Assembly: GCA_964035015.1 (NCBI GenBank)
Contig: OZ036013.1
Location: 3,840,001-3,904,000 of the forward strand
Source: Corallium rubrum
Lineage: Eukaryota; Cnidaria; Anthozoa; Scleralcyonacea; Coralliidae
Reading direction: 5' to 3'
DNA: 64,000 nt
Shown here: positions 46,029 to 53,952 of the stretch, piece after piece
Position numbering within the stretch: the stretch's first letter is position 1
Layout: each line of letters begins with the position of its first letter
The notes under the pieces: model-generated
Database searches by the model: none
What the model was told of the DNA's origin: nothing
Seen by the model: the letters and a program-made list of their open reading frames with translations, nothing else
Program-made: the position numbers and the translations under genes

Positions 46029-46273
46029 TACACGCTGTGACGTCTTCTGTGATTTATAACAGTACACATGCACACGGAAAAATGTAATCTGTTTTATACA
46101 ATAAAAATTCAAGTGGTTTAGTACACCCGTTTTCAAAATTACGCGACCCCAGAAGTTGACATGCATATGGCGTGATGTGAGCTTTATAGCAATTTGTTGT
46201 CAGAAAATGGCGAACATCAATACGAACTGACTCAGAATACAATGAAATGAGGACGTTAATGATGACCGAATGG

Positions 46274-46396
46274 CGAATTATGTAATATATACAACATGAG
46301 CGGCCGTGTTGTCAGTATCGGATATACAAGCTCGAGCCAAAGCCGAGAGATTGTATATCTGATACAACACGGCCGCGAATGTTGTATATTACTTAA
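46274..46396. repeat. 123-bp inverted repeat
   Basis: GTAATATATACAACATGAGC-type left arm and GCGAATGTTGTATATTAC right arm, with GGCCGTGTTGT facing ACAACACGGCC. Confidence 0.85.
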
Positions 46397-47240
46397 GATA
46401 CAAATGCATCTAAATAACCATATTTAGGAACTATTTTAACGATATACTCTATTTTCGCCGAGAAAATCAAAGCTAATGTTTATGCAAACTAGCTGATTAA
46501 ACATTAATTTCTTTTGAATTTTCCTCATGAATTATTAATGAGTATTTTAATTAACAATATAACAATGCAATCCATAGGAATGTTGAATACGATGACAAAG
46601 TAAGTTATATTGAAGTATTTTGAATTACCATAAAACTCACATGTCGACTGCAATATTTTCGGCCTGGTCGCGTCCTTTTGAAAACAGGTAACGGATTTTT
46701 ATAGTATAAAAAACCTAAGTCTGCTAACGTGATCTGACATAAATTTGACCTTTAATAGACCACGGTCAACATCCAATGAAATTGCACACTGAAGTTGCGT
46801 TATTGTATATAAATTACTAATAAATAACGAATGACTAATAAATAACTTAAAAAATATAAAATCCTATAACATTTTTAACTGAAAGCAAACTAAAAAACAT
46901 TTCTTACAAATACAACATAATTAATCAACTGCACAATGTAATATATGACACAGTTTCCTTAGTATCTATTTTGTATTTAAATAGTTTTGTTTGTTCAAAG
47001 TCTAGCAACATAATATGCTTTAAATTGCAATTTGCATTAGTAGTATAGGATATGGGGGTACCAGCGCAGTTTATTTTGGCCCTACCAGCAGGAATACTTC
47101 TCCGCTTCAAGGCGTAGACGAGATTTTTGTCTGTTCCCAGGGATGTTTTTGGTTGACCGCATGCACCACTTTTTTCCATACCCAGGTACCATCACTTTTT
47201 CCATACCCCGGTACCATCACTTTTTATGCTAAATTGCCAA
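46397..47240. other. intronic or intergenic, nothing certain
   Basis: A short duplication, CATACCCAGGTACCATCACTTTTT / CATACCCCGGTACCATCACTTTTT, is near 47175-47225 (shown in part). No exon with receptor helices is recognised. Confidence 0.4.
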
Positions 47241-47384
47241 CACCATCGCTAGGGTTTTTTCCAGGGAACTAGGAAGTTGTTGGTACCACCACCTTTCATG
47301 ATATCCACAGTAGGCGAGGAAGAATTATAAGCTGGCGACAGGCGACAGCCTGGAGAATACCAGCTCATTTCTTCCGGGTGTATG

Positions 47385-47590
47385 TCACCACTACCATCAC
47401 TTTTCGCCGTTGGTCCTGCCGTTGGCCCTGCCGTTGGCCCTGCCGTTGACCCTGCCGTTGGCCCTGCCGTTGGCGCTTTTAATGGTCCACGGCTTTTCAA
47501 TGACTTACGTCATGGTCCTGCCGTTAGCGCTTTTAATGGCCCACGGCTTGGCACCATGGCCTGGTCTACGGCTTGGCATCACGGCTTGGC
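47385..47590. repeat. GTTGGCCCTGCC minisatellite
   Basis: Twelve-base units (CCGTTGGCCCTG) at about 47407-47480, then larger repeats containing CGCTTTTAATGGYCCACGGCTT. Open frames of the type GPTAGPTAG on the minus strand and LPLALPLA on the plus strand arise from it. Confidence 0.85.
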
Positions 47591-47944
47591 AATGTAGAAG
47601 TTATATGTTTAGAGTTGGTTATGTCACCATCAACCGTTTCCTCAATTGGTATATAATATAGCCAGAAATTTTTCCATTTTATGGCCCAGTTTATTTTGCC
47701 CCCAACTCGCCAGCTAAGCCCTTAGCATCTGCAAGTACCATCGATCTTCCAAAATACAAGTCTTCGTAGAATCCAAGTCAGGTTTTATGAAGTGGTCCAC
47801 TACATTAAGCGGACTTAAAGAAACCTCCTTTTGACCGTACGGAGGGAAATATGTCGAATCCCGGCGTTTTTAAAGCCCTAAATTTCCATCCTATACTAGC
47901 ATCAAGAGAAATTGCCGATTTCAGTCGGTTTAGTCACTAGCATC
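47591..47944. other. probable flank or left end of the Polinton element
   Basis: No terminal inverted repeat can be recognised because the other end of the element is outside the window. A minus-strand stretch at about 47705-47850 is open for some 45 codons without a start and is not recognised. Confidence 0.35.
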
Positions 47945-47951
47945 ACCTTTT

Positions 47952-50234
47952 TTACCCCGAAAACGCAAACCCGACTTTATAAAACCACTCATCTATAGGT
48001 CTGATGAAATTATGCCCATAGGCATAGCTACTGACACCGTCATTGAGTATGTACCTTTTATCGTCAAAGCAGCTGAGCGATATTTTGTTGACTTCGTAGG
48101 ATCCCAGCTGATGGTAGACACTTCTTATAGTTTTCATTTTATGTTTGAGCTGCTTTTGCCCCAGTAGCGTGTCTTTATAGTCGTTATGTTTTATATCCTT
48201 ACTTATAACAACCTTCTTAATTCCCTTGGCCTTCTTATCTCCTTTATCATTGTCTTTTATGTAGGAGTACATTTTACTCTTCAGTCCTATGAACTCGGTG
48301 ATGGGTATTCCAGCTGCCTCATCCTTCATTTTACCTATAACTTTTTTGTTTTCTATGAAGTGATATTCAGAGTCCACCGGGTAGTCGCTATTGTCAAACT
48401 TATCACAGTCAGAGTGGAAGTCCTTATAGACATCCCCAGCATAGATCTCGTATAGTAGACTATCAGTGTCAGTAAAAAGTAGCTTAGCCTTAGAACCATA
48501 TAGATTTCCTATATATCTGTAGTGAAAGTCATACATCAAGGTCTTAGACATGTCAAGTATACACATCCCAACGAAGGCAGGTCTGTTAAGTGTTAAACAT
48601 TCTTTAATCTTATGCACGGCGACTAGGTTCTCGTTAAATATTTTACTACTTACGAATGTTGGCTTAGAAGTCAGTTTAAGTAGTTTATATGAACTAGTCA
48701 CAAGCCTAACGTCAACCCTTTTCCTTAGGTTTTCCATAGTCTTGCCGAAGATGCTATTATTCATAAGTTTGAAGAAGTCTTTCTCGAACGCATTCCTAGC
48801 ATGGGCCCTCTTCTGGGTGTTGTAGTCAATATACTGCTTTAACCACGGGGACTGATCAAATTCCAACGCCCTATGTATTTTCTTAAGCTTCATCCCTAGC
48901 TCCAGGTATAGCCTCAGGTTCCTGTAATGTAGGACGTACTTACTTTTATCCATCAGGTTTGGGATTAGTTTATGTACTGTTCCTATGTGGATGTTATACT
49001 TATCTTTTATGTTTCGGCAATAGTCTGACAACATATCCGATTTTACTTTAAGCTTTTCTGGGGCTAGAGGAAAGTCATTATGTTTCTCATGCAGCTCGTC
49101 CGGGTACTCCAGATCAACCTCAAGTATAAGGCCGCGGTCAGACTCATCACCATACTTACTAAGGTCCACTGTGTCAGCGTCAAGCCACTTGAACCCACCA
49201 GTCGGTAGGTACTGACTCATAGCCCATCCGTAAAGGTTGTTAGCATCCAGGTACATAAGATACTTGCTAGGCATCTTCTCATCATATTTTTTCATATACT
49301 TATTATTGGCCATCCCATACCTGTTAGCGATATATGACGTGCCACCCCTCATACCCTTTTCGATGAACTGGAACATATTTATGTCAGTCATCAGTTTAAT
49401 TTCCACGCCAGTCATTTTTAGCATCGCATCCCAGGACAATCCGGGACTGGAGAAGTAGTGACATGGGTCCAGCTTGTAGTACTGCAGACAGGTCTTCCTA
49501 AAGTTTTCAAAAACATCAGCCAGCAGCAGCACATCTGACTTCATATACAGGTCATGGTATTCTCCCATATTACCCAACCTGAAGGTTCTCCAGACCTTAT
49601 GAGCATGTGCATAGTCATCCTCAGAAATGTGTTCATTATTCAGGGCGCTATAGAACTCGTCCTTAGTTGGTAAGCAGGTGTCCTCAAACTTTTCAAAGCT
49701 GCTCATATAGTCGTATGGATAAACTCCCTTGCGAGTCATCAGATCAAATTTCTTACCCTTAAACTCCTCAGACGTTATCACGAAAGCGTCCCTAGGTAAG
49801 TTGTCAACAAGTCGTCCTAGAGCGCTGGACATGAACTGGAGGCTATCTATGAATACTAGATGTCGGCCTAGCATGAATGACATATACTTCTCCATGTTGT
49901 TAGGTATCACATTTATATCCATTCCGAATTTACCTATCTCCTGCATTATGAAGTGGCTGTCGTAACCCCTTAGATTATGAAAGATTACTGGTATTTTATC
50001 AGTGATTCTGTAAATCATATTACATTTGCTATGGGCTGATCCCCTATATTTCCCGGTGATGTGGCAGTGATCTCTAACCCGCACATCTGAGTCTACATAA
50101 CTTTTATTACATATATGACACTCTACCGATTTTTCATATTCATCCATCTCATCCTTAGTCATGGTCATATCTTTATTGAAGAATTTCTCCTTGACACTCT
50201 GGCAGTAGGCCACCTCCTTCAGCATCTTTTTCAT
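47952..50234 (-). CDS. polB: protein-primed DNA polymerase B, C-terminal part (frame-broken)
   Basis: The 760-residue frame carries most of a DNA_pol_B_2 enzyme, which would replicate the element from terminal-protein-primed ends. Visible in order: a zinc-binding, endonuclease VII-like patch CHICNKSY...DHCHITGKY..C (39-71), Exo II FHNLRGYDSHF (85-95), Exo III YMKSDVLLLADVF (230-242), motif A YLDANNLYG (328-336), motif B KRAHARNAF...NNSIFGKT (475-499), and motif C TDTDS (588-592). All key acidic residues are present. The N-terminal part is in a different frame at 50231-51538. The two overlap by 4 nt and a GTGT dinucleotide step near 50264 marks the likely 2-nt change, so the ATG at 50234 is probably not a genuine start. 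Confidence 0.93.
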   Translation of the reverse strand: MKKMLKEVAYCQSVKEKFFNKDMTMTKDEMDEYEKSVECHICNKSYVDSDVRVRDHCHITGKYRGSAHSKCNMIYRITDKIPVIFHNLRGYDSHFIMQEIGKFGMDINVIPNNMEKYMSFMLGRHLVFIDSLQFMSSALGRLVDNLPRDAFVITSEEFKGKKFDLMTRKGVYPYDYMSSFEKFEDTCLPTKDEFYSALNNEHISEDDYAHAHKVWRTFRLGNMGEYHDLYMKSDVLLLADVFENFRKTCLQYYKLDPCHYFSSPGLSWDAMLKMTGVEIKLMTDINMFQFIEKGMRGGTSYIANRYGMANNKYMKKYDEKMPSKYLMYLDANNLYGWAMSQYLPTGGFKWLDADTVDLSKYGDESDRGLILEVDLEYPDELHEKHNDFPLAPEKLKVKSDMLSDYCRNIKDKYNIHIGTVHKLIPNLMDKSKYVLHYRNLRLYLELGMKLKKIHRALEFDQSPWLKQYIDYNTQKRAHARNAFEKDFFKLMNNSIFGKTMENLRKRVDVRLVTSSYKLLKLTSKPTFVSSKIFNENLVAVHKIKECLTLNRPAFVGMCILDMSKTLMYDFHYRYIGNLYGSKAKLLFTDTDSLLYEIYAGDVYKDFHSDCDKFDNSDYPVDSEYHFIENKKVIGKMKDEAAGIPITEFIGLKSKMYSYIKDNDKGDKKAKGIKKVVISKDIKHNDYKDTLLGQKQLKHKMKTIRSVYHQLGSYEVNKISLSCFDDKRYILNDGVSSYAYGHNFIRPIDEWFYKVGFAFSG

Positions 50235-51538
50235 AGACTTATAGACAGCCTTTTCACACCTCTGTAGACCTTAACCGGTTTACTAAAGCTATCGTCAACA
50301 CAGCATACCACCTTATATGAAAACCCACAGTCTACATGCTTCTGGTACTCTTGTGTGTAGGACTTACTATCATCTTTGCTAGGTGTGTTATTATGCATTA
50401 CCAGGGCTTCGAAGTCAGCATATATAACGAAAGGTACTTCAAGCTGCTTACGGTGGTTGATGAATGTGAGTTTGTTCTCACTCTCCTCAGGCATCTTTAT
50501 AGCCTGTTTACCATTCACCACAATACAGTTCTCACTATGGGCTGACAGTATAGCATCTGAGCTGAAGCACTGTAGGCAATGCATGCAGAAATGCTTCCTC
50601 TCCTTATGCTTAGTTTTGTTGTACATGAACTTATTAAAGTCCTTAATTAGCACATAATGCCTATCAATCAGCAGTAGGTTCATGCAGCTCCCATGTTTTT
50701 CCCCTGACACATATATTGGGTAAGTCTGCCCACCCTCATACCCAAACACATTTATGCGTATGTTATTTTTCATCTCTATCTTACTGTACTGTCTTGTTTC
50801 TACTGGGAATTTCACACCAGTGTAGTCCAGAGTAGGTAGTAGAGCTTTATCAGTTTTCTTTATTCTCTGAGGGTCTTTACTCTGCGGGTTCAGGTACCTG
50901 ATATGGCACCATCTAAAACACTCATTGTCACTGTTCTGTATATTTATCAACCCCTTTGCGGGGTTCCTCAACTCTTTAGGAAGTTCTACATAGCTACTAC
51001 CTTGTAACGGCCTATAGGCTACCACATTAAGATAATGACTCATGATGCTGTCTATGACCCAGCCACTACCTTCAGAGGTCCATGACTCGTATAGGTTCAG
51101 CATGTTCTTCCCTCCCACTGCTGCTAGAGACTCCAGGTGACTTCTATCTATAGCGACAGCGGCTTTACTCCCAAAGTAGACATCCTTGAAAAGGAAATCG
51201 CCATTATTTTGTTCCTTCTTCAACTTTATCTTCAGCATTTCCGCAAACTTTATTCCACCAATATCCTCCATCTCAATTTCGAGCACTCTGCATACTAGGC
51301 TTCTTGTCTGATCTATTTCAGACTCAGGATCACCTCTGTCCAGAATACTAATTTCCATACCTCTAGTATAACCCTTAAGAGCCCTTCTAGCCTCAACAAC
51401 TCCCAGCTCATCATGCAGATCCTGTCTGCGTCTCGCTAACGTATCAGCATCTGATGATATCTCTTCAAGTGGGTTTATTTTCTTAACCGTTCTTGACATA
51501 CTAATATCTGGAGTTATTTCTTTAAGTGTCCTCGACAT
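50231..51538 (-). CDS. polB: protein-primed DNA polymerase B, N-terminal part (frame-broken)
   Basis: The 435-residue frame contains the N-terminal region typical of Polinton polymerases: a zinc-finger-like stretch HFCMHCLQCF..H..C (about 315-337) and Exo I YADFEAL (373-379, D375 and E377). It then leaves frame after VYRGV and stops at 50231. The first ATG (51538) lies in a leader repeat shared with neighbouring genes. The second (51499, MSRTVKKINPL) may be the real start. It is read divergently from the small ORF at 51600. Confidence 0.9.
   Translation of the reverse strand: MSRTLKEITPDISMSRTVKKINPLEEISSDADTLARRRQDLHDELGVVEARRALKGYTRGMEISILDRGDPESEIDQTRSLVCRVLEIEMEDIGGIKFAEMLKIKLKKEQNNGDFLFKDVYFGSKAAVAIDRSHLESLAAVGGKNMLNLYESWTSEGSGWVIDSIMSHYLNVVAYRPLQGSSYVELPKELRNPAKGLINIQNSDNECFRWCHIRYLNPQSKDPQRIKKTDKALLPTLDYTGVKFPVETRQYSKIEMKNNIRINVFGYEGGQTYPIYVSGEKHGSCMNLLLIDRHYVLIKDFNKFMYNKTKHKERKHFCMHCLQCFSSDAILSAHSENCIVVNGKQAIKMPEESENKLTFINHRKQLEVPFVIYADFEALVMHNNTPSKDDSKSYTQEYQKHVDCGFSYKVVCCVDDSFSKPVKVYRGVKRLSISL
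51497..51532 (-). promoter_or_regulatory. shared leader motif, polB copy
   Basis: Minus strand AGGACACTTAAAGAAATAAC, then TCCAGATATTAGTATG. The same string heads the nuclease-fusion gene (52846-52882), and its first part heads the pseudo-nuclease gene (53914-53952), where it is not translated in that gene. I infer a promoter or leader element rather than protein-coding conservation. Confidence 0.5.
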
Positions 51539-51599
51539 ACTATATCTGTATATTTTTTATTAAATAATTTAAACGTACTATATCTTCTATACTTATTAT
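51539..51599. promoter_or_regulatory. bidirectional promoter between polB and a 54-aa ORF
   Basis: The 61-bp gap is AT-rich, with TATTTTTTATTAAATAATTT. Minus-strand GTTTAAATTATTTAATAAA precedes polB, and plus-strand TATATCTTCTATACTTATTAT precedes the small ORF. Confidence 0.5.
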
Positions 51600-51764
51600 A
51601 TGGAAGATGTAGTATTTGCTAGAATATTAAGGATCCGTAAGCAAGTAGAAAAACTAGTAGATGAAGTTTTTAATTTAATTGAGATGGAGAGGGAACTGGT
51701 GGATAGGTATATTAAGTTTCTGAAGTGTAAGAGATCCTGTGGAAGTATTTACAGTGGTTACTAA
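51600..51764 (+). CDS. 54-aa small protein, convergent with the nuclease fusion
   Basis: ATG at 51600 preceded by TTATTAT; 54 codons to TAA at 51762. The peptide starts MEDVVFARILRIRKQVEKLV and has a predicted amphipathic helix through DEVFNLIEMERELVDRYIKF and a basic, Cys-containing end (KCKRSCGS). Its last 53 nt overlap the 3' end of the nuclease fusion on the other strand. A similar small ORF overlaps the neighbouring pseudo-nuclease gene. Function unknown; codon content looks coding up to the overlap. Confidence 0.5.
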   Translation: MEDVVFARILRIRKQVEKLVDEVFNLIEMERELVDRYIKFLKCKRSCGSIYSGY

Positions 51765-52887
51765 GCGTTACTTTATTGCGGAACTTCCTACAACAGTACC
51801 CACATCTTACTCTAGCCTCTGTCATATACTCATCAATACATCTATGTATTTCATCATAGTTGTCAGAGACTAAAGTCATATGTCCATTGTCGCTCAGGGT
51901 ATCTATGAATGACCTCTGCCTGTCTGAAAAGACCCCCGTACCATTCGGAGTCTTTAGCTCTATAGCCAGACCAGAGTATGTCTTGTGTAGGTTCCCCATA
52001 ATGATATCAGGTTGCCCACTTCTATACCCCCTTTTCCAGCTAGTTATCCTTTTTGATTTTGTGTCCTGATTTTCACCTAGGCCTGGGATGATTATAGCGT
52101 TAGGATGGTACTTCCTTATATATCTAATCACCTGATAATGCAGATCATTCTCATTCATCAGTGACAGCTGGTTACCAATAAGCCTAGGTGCTATGTACTG
52201 ACCAGTTTTCCTTATTGACGGTAGGACATCTCTGAACACCCAGTTCTTGAACTTCTCTGCTGAGGGTAGTTTAGATGAGAACACCAGGCTGTATACCCCA
52301 GGCTCATTTATCCAACGCCCTGAAAATGCACTGTTTTGGGTTTTTTTTAGGGCGTTGGCTATATCACCACTATTTACGTGATCACGGATCGCCTTATCCG
52401 GCCTCTCATAACCAAGCGCTTCTGCAACATCTTTTCCGCGGAACCATATCTCATCACCATCCTTATATGTTCTAATTAACTTGTCACCAAACCTGAATAC
52501 TCCACCGCGCAATGGTGGTTCTACATATTTACACTGTCCAGCAGATGGTGTAACGTTTTTGGTCATCCAGTTTCTGAACCTCTTTGCTGATGGTAATTTT
52601 GATGAGAACACCAGACTATATACTCCAGGCTCATTTATCTGGTAAAACATACTTTTGACTAATCTATCATTTTTGGTTATTGTTTGCATCACTTTTCTCC
52701 TGTCATCCTCATCAACGTGTTTCCGGACTGCGTTACCAGGTCTCTTGTACCCAAGCGCCTCTGCAACATCTTTTCCGCGGAACCATATCTCATCACCATC
52801 CTTTTGCACTGTGATATCTACACCGTCAAAATTGTAAACACTCGACATACTAGCATCTGGAGTTATTCCTTTAAGTGTCCTCTGCAT
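51712..52887 (-). CDS. tandem Bro-N / VRR-NUC-type nuclease / C2H2 zinc-finger fusion
   Basis: 391 residues. Two Bro-N domains lie in tandem (about 15-110 and 124-228), each with DGDEIWFRGKDVAEALGY and NEPGVYSLVFSSKLPSA. Bro-N domains of baculoviruses, phages and giant viruses bind DNA. A PD-(D/E)XK nuclease domain of VRR-NUC type follows (about 244-355): Q252, D294 in SGQPDII, and E310 and K312 in AIELKTPNG, all present, so it should be active. The C-terminus is a C2H2 finger (C362-x2-C-x12-H-x4-H383). The first 13 residues stem from the shared leader; the start may be M14 at 52848. Expected role: sequence-directed DNA cleavage or regulation during replication. Its neighbour is an inactivated tandem duplicate of the nuclease domain. 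Confidence 0.85.
   Translation of the reverse strand: MQRTLKGITPDASMSSVYNFDGVDITVQKDGDEIWFRGKDVAEALGYKRPGNAVRKHVDEDDRRKVMQTITKNDRLVKSMFYQINEPGVYSLVFSSKLPSAKRFRNWMTKNVTPSAGQCKYVEPPLRGGVFRFGDKLIRTYKDGDEIWFRGKDVAEALGYERPDKAIRDHVNSGDIANALKKTQNSAFSGRWINEPGVYSLVFSSKLPSAEKFKNWVFRDVLPSIRKTGQYIAPRLIGNQLSLMNENDLHYQVIRYIRKYHPNAIIIPGLGENQDTKSKRITSWKRGYRSGQPDIIMGNLHKTYSGLAIELKTPNGTGVFSDRQRSFIDTLSDNGHMTLVSDNYDEIHRCIDEYMTEARVRCGYCCRKFRNKVTLSNHCKYFHRISYTSET
52846..52882 (-). promoter_or_regulatory. shared leader motif, nuclease-fusion copy
   Basis: Minus strand AGGACACTTAAAGGAATAAC, then TCCAGATGCTAGTATG, one of three copies in front of replication-side genes. Confidence 0.5.
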
Positions 52888-52943
52888 ACTATAGGTTTAT
52901 ATATTTAAACGCATCGCAAGAATGTATTTTCTACATTGACTAT
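52888..52943. promoter_or_regulatory. bidirectional promoter between the nuclease fusion and a 67-aa ORF
   Basis: A 56-bp gap with minus-strand GTTTAAATATATAAACC in front of the nuclease gene and plus-strand TTCTACATTGACTAT in front of the small ORF. The layout mirrors 51539-51599. Confidence 0.5.
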
Positions 52944-53147
52944 ATGGAGAACATAGAGCACGATATAGGAAATCTGGTTGATAAAATATGTGAGTCGGAG
53001 GGGAAGGTACCTGACAGAGAAATAGATAGAATGATGAGAGAGTTAATAGATCTTAATAGTCTTTACACAAGGCTAAGACGTAAAAAATCTAAACATAAAA
53101 AACCCCGGGTTTACTCACCCAGGTACCGGCCCTATATAGGAAAGTAG
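52944..53147 (+). CDS. 67-aa small basic protein, convergent with the pseudo-nuclease
   Basis: The start is taken at 52944 (MENIEHDIGNLVDKICESEG), because the longer frame from 52875 would begin inside the opposite gene's start. A helical acidic first half is followed by a strongly basic end (RLRRKKSKHKKPRVYSPRYR). Its last 59 nt overlap the 3' end of the pseudo-nuclease gene. It parallels the 54-aa ORF in position, size, start context and helix-then-basic layout. Possible nucleic-acid-binding or partner protein; no family recognised. Confidence 0.55.
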   Translation: MENIEHDIGNLVDKICESEGKVPDREIDRMMRELIDLNSLYTRLRRKKSKHKKPRVYSPRYRPYIGK

Positions 53148-53916
53148 GTCGGTTATGTACAGTCCTCTTCGCAGAACTTAGGTAGGCGGTCACCATGATT
53201 AAACTCCCCCTCATATACTGATCAATTATGTCAGTTGTGTCCTGATAGTCCAGGGACGCTATGGTTATGTACGGCCTTTTAGCCATATTAAGTAGGTTAT
53301 GATACTGACTGTGGCTTAGACTGGATAGATTGTAACACTGCCAGGATTTACTTAACCATATCGCCAACCCATTGTATTTAAAGTTATTTGAGAATATGGT
53401 AATGTCTGGACCGAACTCGGACCCAAACGTTGGCATTATAGCTGCATACTTATACTCCCTCACGACAAATCCTAAAACGTCGTATAGCGTGTCAATATCA
53501 ATGGAGGTTAATGGTGTCCTCTCACGCCTTTCGAAGGGATTAATCACACCAAGACGGTTCAGGCCCTTTATAAGATCTAACTGTCTACTATCCGTCACAT
53601 AATCACCCGAATCACCCGGGTGGTATAACGACAGGTAATACGTAAGGGAAGAGCGTAGGCCATCATAGTCATCAGATATTGTGACAGCATGTCCTGACAT
53701 CACGAACCTATCCATTTGATCCATCCTATAGTCTGTTATCTTTGACGTCACCCACATTGATAACCCCGTGTAACCACCCCTCCTCTCAAGTATTATGATG
53801 TTGGGTAACCCAAGACCTTTACCGTCCGTAGACCTTGCTGTGAATAATACCTCTGGATGATACTTCTCTATATAACTGACCATCTCACTAACGACTTTCC
53901 TATAGCGACTGACCAT
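53089..53916 (-). CDS. tandem, catalytically dead VRR-NUC-like protein
   Basis: 275 residues made of two copies of the nuclease fold seen in the Bro-N fusion. Copy 1 (about 7-98): YIEKYHPEVLF, GLPNIIILERR, YTGLSMWVTS, DDYDGLRSSLTYYL. Copy 2 (about 145-235): FVVREYKYAAIMP, FGPDITIF, YNGLAIWLSK, YITIASLDYQDTTDIIDQYM. The active copy next door has D294/E310/K312. Here the equivalents are N39/W55/T57 and D171/W187/S189, so both lack the Glu and Lys and both have Trp in place of Glu. The fold seems retained, which suggests DNA binding, a structural role or inhibition of the active enzyme (inference). A basic tail follows. It starts 25 bp from the upstream zinc-ribbon gene. Confidence 0.7.
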   Translation of the reverse strand: MVSRYRKVVSEMVSYIEKYHPEVLFTARSTDGKGLGLPNIIILERRGGYTGLSMWVTSKITDYRMDQMDRFVMSGHAVTISDDYDGLRSSLTYYLSLYHPGDSGDYVTDSRQLDLIKGLNRLGVINPFERRERTPLTSIDIDTLYDVLGFVVREYKYAAIMPTFGSEFGPDITIFSNNFKYNGLAIWLSKSWQCYNLSSLSHSQYHNLLNMAKRPYITIASLDYQDTTDIIDQYMRGSLIMVTAYLSSAKRTVHNRPTFLYRAGTWVSKPGVFYV

Positions 53917-53952
53917 ATACTAGGTGTATAAAATTATTTCTTTAAGTGTCCT
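53914..53952 (-). promoter_or_regulatory. shared leader motif, pseudo-nuclease copy
   Basis: Minus strand AGGACACTTAAAGAAATAAT followed by TTTATACACCTAGTATATG. The left part overlaps the stop codon of the upstream zinc-ribbon gene (KDT then TAA), so its conservation with the two translated copies is in the DNA, not in a protein. Confidence 0.5.

Noticed and set aside
47249..47661. Frames with GPTAGPTAG or LPLALPLA repeats
   Set aside because: Twelve-base minisatellite read in different frames; not part of the Polinton gene set.
47591..47944. Terminal inverted repeat of the Polinton
   Set aside because: Could not be identified: the partner end lies outside the window and no target duplication can be compared.
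48186..49965. Plus-strand frames of 60-90 codons across the polymerase gene
   Set aside because: Shadows of the minus-strand polB frame.
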